From Chitinophagaceae bacterium (GTDB lineage Bacteria; Bacteroidota; Bacteroidia; Chitinophagales; Chitinophagaceae): a stretch of DNA of 64,000 bases. This document shows positions 25,620-36,850 of this stretch, piece by piece; within the stretch, counting starts at the first letter, position 1, and each line of letters begins with the position of its first letter. The stretch lies in NCBI GenBank assembly GCA_016708765.1, contig JADJFD010000003.1, positions 186,001 to 250,000 on the forward strand, written 5' to 3'. A model generated the notes under the pieces. The model was given only the letters and a program-made list of their open reading frames with translations, did no database searches and had not been told where the DNA came from. Both the position numbers and the translations under genes were made by a program.

Positions 25620-27857
25620 ATGGAAACTATTGCCCAGATACCGAAGTATAACCTGAATGAGGAGGAGGAAAAGAAACTGATCCTCCGGGAATACCGTTCC
25701 CTGCTGAAAGTGCTGAAAGCCAAACTAAAACCGGGAGATAAGAACCTGGTTCGAATTGCTTTTGAAATGGCAGCCGAGGCGCATAAAACTATGCGGAGAA
25801 AAAGTGGCGAGCCTTATATTCTTCACCCGATTGCGGTAGCTAAAATTTGTGTGGAAGAGATTGGACTCGGTGTCCGTTCTACCATTTGTGCATTGCTGCA
25901 TGACACCGTGGAGGATACGGACATCACACTTGACGATATAAAAAGAGAATTTGGAGAAGAGATTTCTAAAATTGTTGATGGTCTTACAAAAATTTCCAAC
26001 GTAATAGATGTTAACGCATCGCAACAAGCGGAGAATTTTAAAAAAATATTACTGACGCTGACCGACGATCCAAGAGTAATATTAATGAAGCTGGCCGACA
26101 GGTTGCATAATATGCGGACACTAGACAGCATGAAGAGGGAGAAGCAATTGAAAATTTCTTCCGAAACAGTATATGTCTATGCGCCGCTGGCACACCGGAT
26201 GGGTTTGTACAATGTCAAAACAGAAATGGAAGATCTAGCCATGAAATACATGGAACCGGATGTGTACAAAGACATTGCAAAAAAACTTTCTGAAACAAAA
26301 AAGGAACGGACAAGATTTATTAATGAATTTATTAAACCAATTAAAGAAAAAATAGATAAGGCAAACTTAATAGCTGAAATATATGGCCGCCCAAAAAGCA
26401 TACACTCCATTTGGAATAAAATGAAAAAGAAAGGAGTGGAGTTTGAAGAAGTGTATGACCTGTTTGCCATCCGTGCTATTCTTGATTCGCCTGCTGAAAA
26501 AGAAAAAGAAGATTGCTGGAAAGTATATAGCATGATTACAGATGCTTACAATCCTTCTCCCGAAAGATTGAGAGACTGGTTGAGTAATCCGAAATCGAAT
26601 GGTTACGAAGCATTGCATACAACAGTGATGGGGCCGCAAGGTCGTTGGGTGGAAGTGCAGATACGTACAAAACGAATGAATGAAATTGCAGAGAAAGGAT
26701 TAGCCGCACATTGGAAATACAAAGAAGGAACGACTGATGAAAGCCGTTTTGATAAATGGTTTCAACAAATACGGGAAGTAATTGCCAATCAGGAAACAGA
26801 TGGCATCGATTTCTTACAAGATTTTAAAACAAGTTTTCTTGCCGAAGAAATTTATGTGTACACACCTAAAGGCGATGTAAAGATGCTGCCGGTTGGTTCC
26901 ACTGCACTGGATTTTGCATTTTCTATTCATAGTGCCATTGGTGTAAAAACAATTGGTGCCAAAGTGAATCACAAACTAGTGCCCATCAGTCATAAACTAA
27001 ATAGTGGTGACCAGGTAGAGATTATTACCAGCAACAAACAAAAAGCCTCTGAAGACTGGCTCACTTTTGTAATTACATCTAAGGCCAAAGGAAGAATAAG
27101 AGATGCACTAAAAGAAGATAAGAAGCAAGTAGCTGATGAAGGAAAATATACATTGCAACGCAAACTGGAAGGTGTAGGAGTTCCCATGTCGCAGCACAAC
27201 ATTGATGAACTGGTGCAATGGTACAAACTAGGCTCACACCTCGATTTGTTTTACCAGATAGCTGTAAAAAATATTGATCTAAAAGACCTGAAAGAATTTA
27301 AAGTGCTGGGCGATAAAATAGATGCACCGAAGCCGATAAAAATTCAAACAGAAAAAACAGAATATGTTCCCCAGCCGGGAAAGAAGGATGCCGAGCTGAT
27401 AATCTTTGGCGAAAGCAGCGATAAGATTGTTTATAACTTGGCCAACTGTTGCAAACCAATCCCAGGCGATGACGTTTTTGGATTTGTAACCACTGGAAAA
27501 GGATTAACGATTCACCGAACCAATTGCCCGAATGCAACAAAACTACTTTCCAATTATGGTCATCGGGTAGTAAAAACAAAATGGGCGAAGAACAAAGAGA
27601 TTTCATTCCTTACCGGTATTAAAATTGTTGGAATGGATGATGTGGGTGTCGTCAATAAAATTACCATGTTGATCTCTGGTGATTTGAAAATAAATATTTC
27701 TGCATTGACCATTGAAGCAAACGAAGGCTTGTTTCAAGGAAACATCAGGCTATTTGTACATGATAAAGAAGAACTGGACAATCTGGTACGCAGAGTATTG
27801 GAACTCCCTGGCATTGAATCGGTAGAACGGTATGATATGGAGGACATTCCGTCATAA
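25620..27857 (+). CDS. RelA/SpoT bifunctional (p)ppGpp synthetase/hydrolase
   Basis: Long stringent-response enzyme of 745 residues. N-terminal HD hydrolase domain (HDTVEDTD near residue 99; LADRLHNMRT near 157), synthetase domain (GRPKSIHSIWNKM, GYEALHTTV), TGS domain (VYTPKGDVKMLP), a conserved zinc-finger/helical region (NCCKPIPGDDVFGFVT) and a C-terminal ACT domain (GMDDVGVVNKIT). The intact HDTVED motif argues that hydrolase activity is retained, so it is SpoT/Rel-like. Start ATG at 25620. Confidence 0.95.
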   Translation: METIAQIPKYNLNEEEEKKLILREYRSLLKVLKAKLKPGDKNLVRIAFEMAAEAHKTMRRKSGEPYILHPIAVAKICVEEIGLGVRSTICALLHDTVEDTDITLDDIKREFGEEISKIVDGLTKISNVIDVNASQQAENFKKILLTLTDDPRVILMKLADRLHNMRTLDSMKREKQLKISSETVYVYAPLAHRMGLYNVKTEMEDLAMKYMEPDVYKDIAKKLSETKKERTRFINEFIKPIKEKIDKANLIAEIYGRPKSIHSIWNKMKKKGVEFEEVYDLFAIRAILDSPAEKEKEDCWKVYSMITDAYNPSPERLRDWLSNPKSNGYEALHTTVMGPQGRWVEVQIRTKRMNEIAEKGLAAHWKYKEGTTDESRFDKWFQQIREVIANQETDGIDFLQDFKTSFLAEEIYVYTPKGDVKMLPVGSTALDFAFSIHSAIGVKTIGAKVNHKLVPISHKLNSGDQVEIITSNKQKASEDWLTFVITSKAKGRIRDALKEDKKQVADEGKYTLQRKLEGVGVPMSQHNIDELVQWYKLGSHLDLFYQIAVKNIDLKDLKEFKVLGDKIDAPKPIKIQTEKTEYVPQPGKKDAELIIFGESSDKIVYNLANCCKPIPGDDVFGFVTTGKGLTIHRTNCPNATKLLSNYGHRVVKTKWAKNKEISFLTGIKIVGMDDVGVVNKITMLISGDLKINISALTIEANEGLFQGNIRLFVHDKEELDNLVRRVLELPGIESVERYDMEDIPS

Positions 27858-27967
27858 TCCGAATTAATTTTTGCTGATTGTTTTCCACTGATGCCTGCAT
27901 TTAGGCGACAAATTATTATCTTACCAGCTTTGTTTAAGGACAGATTTGTAATTGCATAGAAATTATT

Positions 27968-30900
27968 ATGAGATTGAATTACTTGAGGTTATTGGTATTA
28001 ATGCTGATGTTCCAATTTTTTTCTGGAACAGTAAATGCGCAAAGTTGTACTCCAACAAACATAAATGGCACTTCTCTAAATTTTACCTGTCTTCAATCTT
28101 GTGCTGATTTGAATTTTCAAATACCAGATATAAGAGGAACTGAAAATTATGTGGTTAATGCAATTCCATACAATCCGCTACCATATGTAACAGCAGCACC
28201 TGCTTTGACTTTGGCTTGTGCTAGTCAAGATGATAAATATTTTGACATAACTAATATTCCTTTTCAGTTCTGCTTTTATGGTATAAATTATTCGCAACTT
28301 TCTGTAAGTACTAATGGTGCAATAACATTTGATATTCGAAATGCACTAAGAGGCTCGAATTATAATTTAAACACTGGTGTTGTACTTCCTTATGAGGGAA
28401 CAGGCAGCCAAGGTTCAGGGTCTTGTCCAAATCCTGACAATAATGTTCGCCTACCTCTTGCTGCAATCTTTGGACCTTTTTGTGATATTTTTCCTCAAGC
28501 AGGTGATCCTAATTATAAAATAGAAGCAAGAATAGAAGGAATCTCTCCATGTAGTAGATATATAATTAGTTTTCCAGAATTCCAATGTATGGATGTGGAA
28601 CGTTAAGAATGACTAGCCAGATTGTACTTTATGAGAGTACTGGAGTAATTGATGTTTTTATTGAGAGTAAACCGAATTGTACTAATAACACCAGTGGGTT
28701 AGGGATAGTGGGTATTCAAAATTCACTTGTCGGTACTCCTGGAGAACTGGCAGTCACTGCTCCAGGAAGAGGTGCTAATAATGGACCTTGGTCCGCAACC
28801 AATGAAGGATGGAGATTTACACCTTCTGGTGCAACATCTAATTTTGTAAATTCTGAATTATATGTTTTAGGAGGAACTGTTCCAATTTCAACTGCTACTA
28901 CAACAAATACAACTCCCGGTTTAATCGATATCACTTTTTCAAATATTTGCTTTAGTGCTGCTACCCAACAATATAGGGTTAGAACAACTTATTCATCTTG
29001 TTCAAATCCTTTAGACTTTATCATTATTGATGATACTGTCACAGTAAATAAATTATTGATGCCTGTCATTATCGGCATGGGACCAACTTCTTGTGCTGGT
29101 GCTAGTAATGGAACTTTGCATGTAAGTCCTACTGGAATTGCCCCTTACAGCTATTCATTAGATGGCGGGGCATTGGTTAATAGCCCGGGTGATTATACAT
29201 TTATGAATGTAAGTGCTGGTTGGCATACGATTATTGCTTACGATGTAAATGGTTGTGCAACTGATCTTACTGATGTTGAAGTGTGGAACGGTCCGCCCAT
29301 TACAACAACTGCTGCTAAAACAGATGTGTTATGCAATGGAAATGCTAATGGTACAATTACTGTTACCCAACCAACTATTGGCATCGCTCCGTTCGAATAT
29401 TCTTTAGATGGAACAAACTGGCAAACAAGTAATGTATTTAATGGGTTGGTAGCAAATACTTACACTGTGTTTTTCAGAGAAGGTAATGGTTGTCAGAATA
29501 GTTTATCAATAACAGTTGCCGAGCCACTTGTTCTATCGGCTTCATCTTCATTTGCTCCGGTGGTTTGTAATGGAGAAAGTAATGGTGTCATCACCATTAA
29601 TTCTGCTGGAGGTGTTACGCCGTATCAATATTCAATTGATGGAGGAACTACATGGCAGGCAAGTAATGTATTTAATGTGCCAGCCAATGCATATACAATT
29701 ACTATCCGTGATGGGAATAACTGCACAACAACTCAATCTGTTACTGTTACTGAACCTACAGCATTGACAGCGAACTCTGTTAACAGTCCCGCCAGTTGCG
29801 ATGGTGGTGATGATGGAATAATTGATGTGTCGGCTGCAGGTGGAAATACAGGATATGAATATTCAATTGATAACGGCACTACCTGGCAGGCAAGCAATAT
29901 ATTCAATACAGGTCCCGGTAATTTTACAATAACAGTTAGGGATAGTAAAAACTGTACAACTTCGTTTCCAACTACTGTAGCATTGGGAAATAATTTTACG
30001 TTGACGCCACAGTCCGATGCTGTTATTTGTGAAGGAGCTTCAACGCAGTTAGAACTAATTTCAAATGCTACACAATATAGTTGGTCGCCGGCAACGGGAT
30101 TAAGTGATGCTACAATTTTCAATCCTGTAGCGAATCCAACTACTACTACTCAATACACCGTAACAGCAACGCTGGGAAGATGTAGTGCTGATGATATTGT
30201 AATTGTAAATGTAAATGCGGCACCAATACCTGATGCAGGTACAGACGGATATATTTGTTATGGACAAACGTATCAGTTGCAAGCATCTGGCGGCACCCAA
30301 TATCAATGGACGCCGGATACATACCTGAACAGTGCATCAATTGCAAACCCTGTAACTGCTGCAACAAGAGATATTACTTATTCTTTGTCAATCTTATCAG
30401 ATGCAAATGGTTGTCCTTCTCTTACAACTGATGAAGTGTATGTGGATGTAACACCACCGATTAAAGTAACAACATTTCCTTACGATACGATTGGGTATAG
30501 TGGCGATATGATTCAACTGTTAGCCGTTCCAAACGATTCTGATGTTTTGAATTATGTATGGACACCTTCGCAGGGATTAAGTGATCCAATGATTCCGAAT
30601 CCTGTTGTTACATTGGGTGCAAATGGGGATGTGGTGCAATACCAGGTTGCAACTTCAACCATTGCAGGGTGCAGAGGCGAGGGTTATATAACAGTAAGAG
30701 TATATAAAGGCCCTGATATTTATGTGCCAACTGGTTTTACACCAAATGGTGATGGAAGAAATGACAGATTCTTACCCGTACCTGTTGGAATTAAATCGCT
30801 GAATTATTTCCGTGTATTTAATCGCTGGGGTCAATTGCTCTTCCAGACAAAAACGCTGCATGAAGGTTGGGATGGAAAATTGCAAGGTGCACAACAAGCA

Positions 30901-30987
30901 ACTGGTGTATATGTATGGATGATTGAAGCAATTACCAACCAGAATAAAATAATAACTAAAAAGGGAACTGTTACTTTAATTAATTGA
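27968..30987 (+). CDS. SprB-repeat surface protein with gliding-type C-terminal domain (frameshifted)
   Basis: Large exported protein, about 1006 residues when one missing C near 28591 is restored (the tandem paralogue reads straight through the equivalent site). Order: signal peptide, an N-terminal cysteine-rich domain with FCFYGINYSQLSVSTNGAITF, four SprB-type repeats of about 65 residues (pattern CNGxxNGxIxV...PYxYSxDGG...NGC), PKD-like segments, and a C-terminal CHU_C/gliding-motility-associated domain (YVPTGFTPNGDGRNDRF...VFNRWGQLLF). That domain directs type IX secretion. No SprF/PorP partner is adjacent. Confidence 0.88.
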
Positions 30988-31020
30988 TTATAACATATAT
31001 TAAGGCATAGTGAATCAATA

Positions 31021-31046
31021 AACCGGATGCATTCATCCGGTTTTCA
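31021..31046 (+). terminator. Terminator between the two SprB-repeat genes
   Basis: Perfect 9-bp stem AACCGGATG/CATCCGGTT with a 4-nt loop followed by TTTTC, 33 bp after the first gene's stop. Confidence 0.85.
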
Positions 31047-31145
31047 TTTTCTCTCCAGTGCAGTTACTTTCATTCCCCATCTTTTTTAACTAACTTACAG
31101 AGGCAAAAAGAAGAAAACCTCTTCTTTTTCGTTATTTCCTTTACT

Positions 31146-34100
31146 ATGAAACAAAAGCTGCTAAAGCATTTATTGTTGCTGGTTTTATCGGGCAGTTGTT
31201 CTGTTATGTTCTCCGGCGGGTTATCAGCACAAAATTGTATTCCTACAAATATTAATGGAAGAGTGATTAATATGGTGTGTCCGCAAACTTGTAGCGATTT
31301 TATTTTTCAGATTCCACATATAAAAAGCAGCAGTGATTACAGGGTCAACTCGATTCCTTACACACCTTATCCGTATGTAACAGCTGGCGGAGTTGAGCTG
31401 TCTTCTGTTTATATTGACGATTTTTTTTCGCCAGTAATAGCAATGCCATTTACGTTTTGTTTTTATGGAGCTGAGTATAATAATTGTGTAGTTGGTTCAA
31501 ACGGCATCATCACATTTGATGCTACCAATGCAAATACAATTAATGCATGGTCTTTAACTACAATTCCGAATGGAACAGTGCCGCAGCCAATTCCATATAG
31601 TGGCGGAATTCAAGATGATAATCAGGTTACGTATTATCCCAGAGCTTCTATAATGGGAGCTTATCATGATATTTATCCGTTGATTCCCGGTCCGGGTCCA
31701 AGAAGAGTAGAATATTCTATTGTTGGTTCAGCACCTTGCAGAAAATTTATCGTTAGCTACTTTCAAGTGCCAATGTATGGTAATGGCGGTTGCAATTCAT
31801 TGCTATGCACAGAACAAATGGTCTTGCATGAGAGTACGGGCATCATTGATGTATTTATTGGGGAAAAACCTGTTTGTCCAAATTGGAACAGAGGCTTTGC
31901 AATTCTGGGTTTACAAAACTGGGGACAAAATGATGCAGTATGGGCTCCTGGAAAAAATTGCGAAGTATGGAGCGAATCCCAAACTGGATATAGTTTTATT
32001 CCCTCTGGTCCAGGTTCCCGTTATGTAAGTGCTGCCATGTACACTTTGGGTGGCGCATTGGTTGCTACTGCTGATACGATTACTACTACAGCAGGCTTAC
32101 TTGATTTGCGATTTTTAAATTTTTGTCCTCCTTCAGGTTCCAATCAATATGAAATAAGAACAACATTTTCTTCTTGCAGCGATCCGGCTACACAGTTAGT
32201 AAGTCTTGATACAATTACAATCAACAGAACAAATGATTTGCATGCAACAGCTGCTACAACAAATAGTGATTGTGGGCCGCCAAGTGGTTCCATTACTATT
32301 ACTGTTCCGGCAGGTGCAGGCACAGCACCGTTTACATATGAACTAGATGGAGGAGCACCGGTTTCAGGTCCTGCAACTTATACGTATAACAATGTTTTGC
32401 ATGGGCCGCACACAATTATTGTAACGGATGCAAATGGAAGTTGTACCAGCACAATCAATGTAACGGTAAACAGAGACAATGGAATTATTGCCAGTGCAAC
32501 GTCAACTCCTTCTGCCTGCGCCGGCGTTGCAACAGGAACAATTACAATAACGACTACAAATGGTGTAGGGCCTTATAGTTATTCATTAAACTCAGGGATG
32601 TTTGCTACTGGTCCTTCTCCTTACACTTATAGCGGATTGTCAGGCGGCACTTATTCGTTAGTTATTACAGATGCAACGGGATGTCTTTCAAATCCTATAA
32701 TAATTAATGTTGCCAATAATCCCGGTGTAAATGGTAATTATGTTACGACTGCGACGACTTGTGCTACAGCCGCAAACGGCAGTATTACTTTTACAGTTAG
32801 TTCCGGTGTAGCACCATTTACAGTTCAGTTAGATGGAGGAACGGTAATGAACGGAACCGGTCCATTTGTATTTAATAATGTTGCTGCAGGAGCTCATTCA
32901 ATTTCTGTTGTTGATGCTGTTGGTTGTAGCAATATTTTTTCAAACATTATGGTGAGCCCTGGTCCGGCTTTAATAGCTAATAATACAGCAACAGCAACGA
33001 CCTGTAATGGTGCAAGCAATGGAACGATAAGTGTAATGCCATCGAATGGAGCTGCTCCATATACTTTTTCGCTGGATGGTGCTGCGCCTGTGAGTGGTAC
33101 GCCACCGTATATGTTTACAAACGTAAACGCTGGCTTGCATACTATACAGGTTTTTGATGCTGTAGGTTGTTCAAGTGTTATTTATAGTGTTACAGTAGAT
33201 CCGGGACCGGGTTTAACAACAACCTTAAATAAAGCTGATGTTTTATGTAATGGCGATGCAACAGGAATGATAACTATTAATCAACCGCCTCTTGGTTTGC
33301 CGCCATTTGAATATAGTATTGATGGTATAATATGGCAAACCAGCAATATTTTTTCAAGCTTGCTTGCTGGTAATTACACAGCGTATTATCGTTCGGTGAA
33401 TGGATGCATGGGAAGTTCATCTATAACAATTACTGAACCGTTAGCTTTATCAGCTTCATTTGCTACTGTTCCTGTGATTTGTAATGGAGAAAATAACGGC
33501 ATTATCTCTATGGCTGCAAGCGGTGGCGTTTCTCCATATCAATATTCAATTGATGGTGGTACTAGCTGGCAAAGCAGTACACTTTTTAATGTAACAGCTG
33601 GGTCACATACTATTACAATAAGAGATGTGAATAATTGTATTACTACAAGGGACATAACAGTTACAGAGCCAGCTTTGTTAACTGCATTTTCTACAAATAG
33701 CAATGCTACTTGCGATGGTGGTGACGACGGACGAGTAGTTGTAAATGCTAGCGGTGGAAATTCAGGGTATCAATATTCACTTAATGGCGGTTCATTCCAA
33801 AGTCTAAACAACTTTAGTGTAGCTCCCGGTAATTACACTATTTCTGTAAAAGATAATTTAGGATGTACAACATCATTTGTTACAACGGTTGGGCTTACGG
33901 TTAATTTATTTCTTACACCGCAGAACGATATTACGATATGCAAAGGATTATCCGGACAATTAAATCCTCAAACAAATGCTACAGTTTATGCCTGGTCGCC
34001 TGCAACTACATTAAGTAATGCATCAATTAGAAACCCAATTGCAAACCCAGTTGGCACTACAGAGTATGTGTTAGCTGCAACACTTGGTCGTTGTACAACA

Positions 34101-34886
34101 ACCGACACGATTATTGTAAACGTAAATGTTGCACCAATACCTGATGCAGGAAATGACGTTGAGATTTGTTATGGACAATCTCATACATTGCAAGGTTCAG
34201 GCGGCGTTCAATATACCTGGACACCTGGAATATACCTGAGCAGTAATAGCGGAGCAAATCCGGTATCCACACCAACGTTATCTACTACATATACTTTGTC
34301 AGTAAGAGATGGTAATGGCTGTCATTCATTAATAACGGATAATATACGAGTAGATGTAAAAAGAGTAATGTCTGTTGCTACTTTTCCTTTTGATACCATT
34401 GCTTCTCCAGGCGAACAGATACAATTGTTGGCTACATCACAAGGTATTACGTATAGTTGGAAACCAACAACTGGCCTCAGTAATCCTTTTATTCCAAATC
34501 CTGTTGTAACAGTTGGTGCAGCCGGTGATGAAATTATGTATGAAGTAGCAGCAATAAATGCAGATGGCTGCAAAGGCGAAGGGTATGTTCGTATAAAAGT
34601 TTATAAAGGGCCAACTATATATGTTCCAACTGCATTTACACCAAATGGCGATGGGAAAAACGACAGGTTTACTCCAATCCCGGTGGGAATAAAACAATAT
34701 AATTACTTCAGGGTGTTTAATCGCTGGGGTCAGTTGCTATTTTCAACTACCCGTTTGCACGAAGGATGGGATGGTAAAATTTTAGGTAGAGAACAGGCAT
34801 CAGGTGTTTATATATGGATGATTGAAGGCGTTGGTAATGATAATAAAGTTATTACCAAAAAAGGAACCATGACTTTGATACGATAA
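31146..34886 (+). CDS. SprB-repeat surface protein with gliding-type C-terminal domain, larger paralogue
   Basis: Exported protein of 1246 residues, tandem paralogue of the gene just upstream. The signal peptide and the N-terminal cysteine-rich domain (FCFYGAEYNNCVVGSNGIITF) match its neighbour. It carries seven SprB-type repeats rather than four; the first four are of a distinct subtype (DGGAPVSG). The last three repeats, the PKD-like region and the CHU_C domain (YVPTAFTPNGDGKNDRF, VFNRWGQLLF) align closely with the smaller copy. Probably type IX-secreted, an adhesin or motility-surface protein. Ligand unknown. Confidence 0.92.
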   Translation: MKQKLLKHLLLLVLSGSCSVMFSGGLSAQNCIPTNINGRVINMVCPQTCSDFIFQIPHIKSSSDYRVNSIPYTPYPYVTAGGVELSSVYIDDFFSPVIAMPFTFCFYGAEYNNCVVGSNGIITFDATNANTINAWSLTTIPNGTVPQPIPYSGGIQDDNQVTYYPRASIMGAYHDIYPLIPGPGPRRVEYSIVGSAPCRKFIVSYFQVPMYGNGGCNSLLCTEQMVLHESTGIIDVFIGEKPVCPNWNRGFAILGLQNWGQNDAVWAPGKNCEVWSESQTGYSFIPSGPGSRYVSAAMYTLGGALVATADTITTTAGLLDLRFLNFCPPSGSNQYEIRTTFSSCSDPATQLVSLDTITINRTNDLHATAATTNSDCGPPSGSITITVPAGAGTAPFTYELDGGAPVSGPATYTYNNVLHGPHTIIVTDANGSCTSTINVTVNRDNGIIASATSTPSACAGVATGTITITTTNGVGPYSYSLNSGMFATGPSPYTYSGLSGGTYSLVITDATGCLSNPIIINVANNPGVNGNYVTTATTCATAANGSITFTVSSGVAPFTVQLDGGTVMNGTGPFVFNNVAAGAHSISVVDAVGCSNIFSNIMVSPGPALIANNTATATTCNGASNGTISVMPSNGAAPYTFSLDGAAPVSGTPPYMFTNVNAGLHTIQVFDAVGCSSVIYSVTVDPGPGLTTTLNKADVLCNGDATGMITINQPPLGLPPFEYSIDGIIWQTSNIFSSLLAGNYTAYYRSVNGCMGSSSITITEPLALSASFATVPVICNGENNGIISMAASGGVSPYQYSIDGGTSWQSSTLFNVTAGSHTITIRDVNNCITTRDITVTEPALLTAFSTNSNATCDGGDDGRVVVNASGGNSGYQYSLNGGSFQSLNNFSVAPGNYTISVKDNLGCTTSFVTTVGLTVNLFLTPQNDITICKGLSGQLNPQTNATVYAWSPATTLSNASIRNPIANPVGTTEYVLAATLGRCTTTDTIIVNVNVAPIPDAGNDVEICYGQSHTLQGSGGVQYTWTPGIYLSSNSGANPVSTPTLSTTYTLSVRDGNGCHSLITDNIRVDVKRVMSVATFPFDTIASPGEQIQLLATSQGITYSWKPTTGLSNPFIPNPVVTVGAAGDEIMYEVAAINADGCKGEGYVRIKVYKGPTIYVPTAFTPNGDGKNDRFTPIPVGIKQYNYFRVFNRWGQLLFSTTRLHEGWDGKILGREQASGVYIWMIEGVGNDNKVITKKGTMTLIR

Positions 34887-34974
34887 AAATAATCTTGTCA
34901 AAATAATAATATCAACAGCAATACTGGCTTATGCACAGCTACAGGATTTAATTCGGTATTTTTTTGTGAACCCT

Positions 34975-34982
34975 TATTTTTG
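34975..34982 (+). promoter_or_regulatory. -7 promoter box for purA
   Basis: TATTTTTG fits TAnnTTTG, 49 bp upstream of the purA ATG. The -33 position is not convincing. Confidence 0.4.
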
Positions 34983-35031
34983 CTGCATACAATTTCCCTT
35001 TTCAAACAGAAGGGATAAATAATAAAACAAC

Positions 35032-36297
35032 ATGGTAGATGTAATACTCGGCCTCCAGTGGGGCGATGAAGGAAAAGGAAAAATTGTTGATTTTTTTGCT
35101 AAAGATTATGATGTAGTTGCCCGTTTTCAGGGAGGCCCAAATGCGGGACACACTTTATATGTAAATGATAAAAAAGTAGTGCTTCATCAAATTCCGTCTG
35201 GAGTTTTTCATGGCGGTATTACAAACCTTATCGGCAATGGAGTTGTGCTGGATCCAATTACATTAAAAAAGGAATGCGATACGGTTGCTTCTTTTGGTGT
35301 TGATTTGAAGAAGAATCTTTTCATTGCGGAAAGAACACACCTCATTCTTCCTACGCATAGGGCTTTGGATAAAGCTGCTGAGTTAGCAAAAGGAAATGAA
35401 AAAATTGGTTCTACCTTAAAAGGCATTGGGCCGACTTATATGGATAAAACCGGCCGTAATGGGTTACGGGTTGGTGATTTGCTGGATAAAGACTTTAAAA
35501 TTCTTTATGACAAACTGAAAGCAAAACATCAACAGTTGTTGGACAATTATAATTTTCAGGAAGATATTTCTGATTGGGAAACCGAATTTTTTGAGGCGGT
35601 GGAGTTTTTAAAACAATTGAATATTGTTAATGGTGAATATTTCATCAACGAAAAGATAAAAGCAGGAAAAAGAATTTTAGCAGAAGGCGCACAAGGAACT
35701 ATGCTCGATGTCGATTTTGGCACATTCCCGTTTGTTACATCATCTAACACAACTACAGCTGGTGTTTGTAGCGGATTAGGCATTGCTCCACAACATATCC
35801 GTGATGTGATAGGTATTACTAAGGCATATTGCACCAGGGTGGGCAGCGGCCCTTTTCCTACAGAGCTTGAAGACGAAACTGGGGAAGAATTAAGGAAACT
35901 TGGAAGTGAATTTGGTGCCACCACCGGTCGCCCAAGACGTTGCGGCTGGATTGATCTGGTAGCTTTAAATTTTGCATGTATGATCAATGGAGTTACTAAA
36001 ATTGTAATGACAAAGGCGGATGTATTAGACACTTTCAAAGAATTACAAGTTTGCACAGATTATAATATAGATGGCACAAATACAAGGCAAATGCCTTTTC
36101 AGATGGAAAGAACAAAGCCAGTTCCTGCGTATAAAAATTTTCAGGGCTGGAATAATTCAAGCAGTGCAGCGAATTTGTATAGTAATTTGCCTGATACTAT
36201 GAAAGAGTATATTAACTTTATCAATGGGTATCTTGGAGTAAATATTCATTACATCTCTAATGGTCCAGGCAGAGATCAGATAATTGAAGTGAAATAA
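35032..36297 (+). CDS. purA: Adenylosuccinate synthetase
   Basis: GTP-dependent enzyme converting IMP and aspartate to adenylosuccinate, the first committed step to AMP. The 421 residues start with the P-loop-like LQWGDEGKGKIVD, followed by GGPNAGHT, KGIGPTYMDKTGR, TRVGSGPFPTE and GRPRRCGWID, all diagnostic. Length is typical. It stands as a single gene here with no other de novo purine gene adjacent; purS lies at 62107. Confidence 0.97.
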   Translation: MVDVILGLQWGDEGKGKIVDFFAKDYDVVARFQGGPNAGHTLYVNDKKVVLHQIPSGVFHGGITNLIGNGVVLDPITLKKECDTVASFGVDLKKNLFIAERTHLILPTHRALDKAAELAKGNEKIGSTLKGIGPTYMDKTGRNGLRVGDLLDKDFKILYDKLKAKHQQLLDNYNFQEDISDWETEFFEAVEFLKQLNIVNGEYFINEKIKAGKRILAEGAQGTMLDVDFGTFPFVTSSNTTTAGVCSGLGIAPQHIRDVIGITKAYCTRVGSGPFPTELEDETGEELRKLGSEFGATTGRPRRCGWIDLVALNFACMINGVTKIVMTKADVLDTFKELQVCTDYNIDGTNTRQMPFQMERTKPVPAYKNFQGWNNSSSAANLYSNLPDTMKEYINFINGYLGVNIHYISNGPGRDQIIEVK

Positions 36298-36392
36298 TTT
36301 TTACGTTTAATAGAAAATAAAAAAAAGTCAACTAAAAATTTGGCAGTTTAAAAACTTCGCCGAAATTTTACAATAATAATCCTGTTGAGACT

Positions 36393-36827
36393 ATGGCAAT
36401 TAAACCAGTAAAAGGAAGTAAAACTTCTGAAGAAATTAATTCAGCTTCTGAAAAAGCTGCAGCAAAAAAACCGTCTTCTAAACCTGCAAAGGACGAAGAA
36501 GAAGATGATGATGACCTTTTGGATGATGAGGATGTAAAGCCTTCTAAAAAGGGTGGAAAAGCCGCATCTAAAAAAGGTAAAGATGACGACGATGATGATG
36601 ATGATGATTCTTCCGACGAAAAAGATGATTGGGAAAAGCCTGAAGCTGAAGAGGAAGAATGGGATCCTGATTTCGAAGAGTTTGACACTCCATCATCTGC
36701 AGGGAAAAAGGGTGCAAAGAAAGCTGCGGACGATGATGAGTTTAAAGTGGACGACGAATTTAAAGATCTCTTTGATGACAAAGATGATTTTGACGATGAT
36801 GATGATGACTCCTCTGATGATTATTAA
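36393..36827 (+). CDS. Low-complexity acidic/lysine-rich protein
   Basis: 144 residues made of alternating basic blocks (SKKGGKAASKKGK, GKKGAKKAA) and long Asp/Glu blocks, with no globular domain and no signal peptide. The overall charge is strongly acidic. Coding DNA is rich in GAT/GAC triplets, so length may vary by slippage. Comparable proteins occur near purA in other Chitinophagaceae as far as I recall. It could be a nucleic-acid or ribosome-associated disordered protein, but nothing in the sequence proves it. Confidence 0.7.
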   Translation: MAIKPVKGSKTSEEINSASEKAAAKKPSSKPAKDEEEDDDDLLDDEDVKPSKKGGKAASKKGKDDDDDDDDDSSDEKDDWEKPEAEEEEWDPDFEEFDTPSSAGKKGAKKAADDDEFKVDDEFKDLFDDKDDFDDDDDDSSDDY

Positions 36828-36850
36828 CAGAACAGCAATGTTCACACAAA

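Noticed and set aside
36368..36781. Serine-rich minus-strand frame opposite the acidic protein
   Set aside because: It is the antisense of GAT/GAA repeats; poly-Ser is a by-product of the acidic gene.
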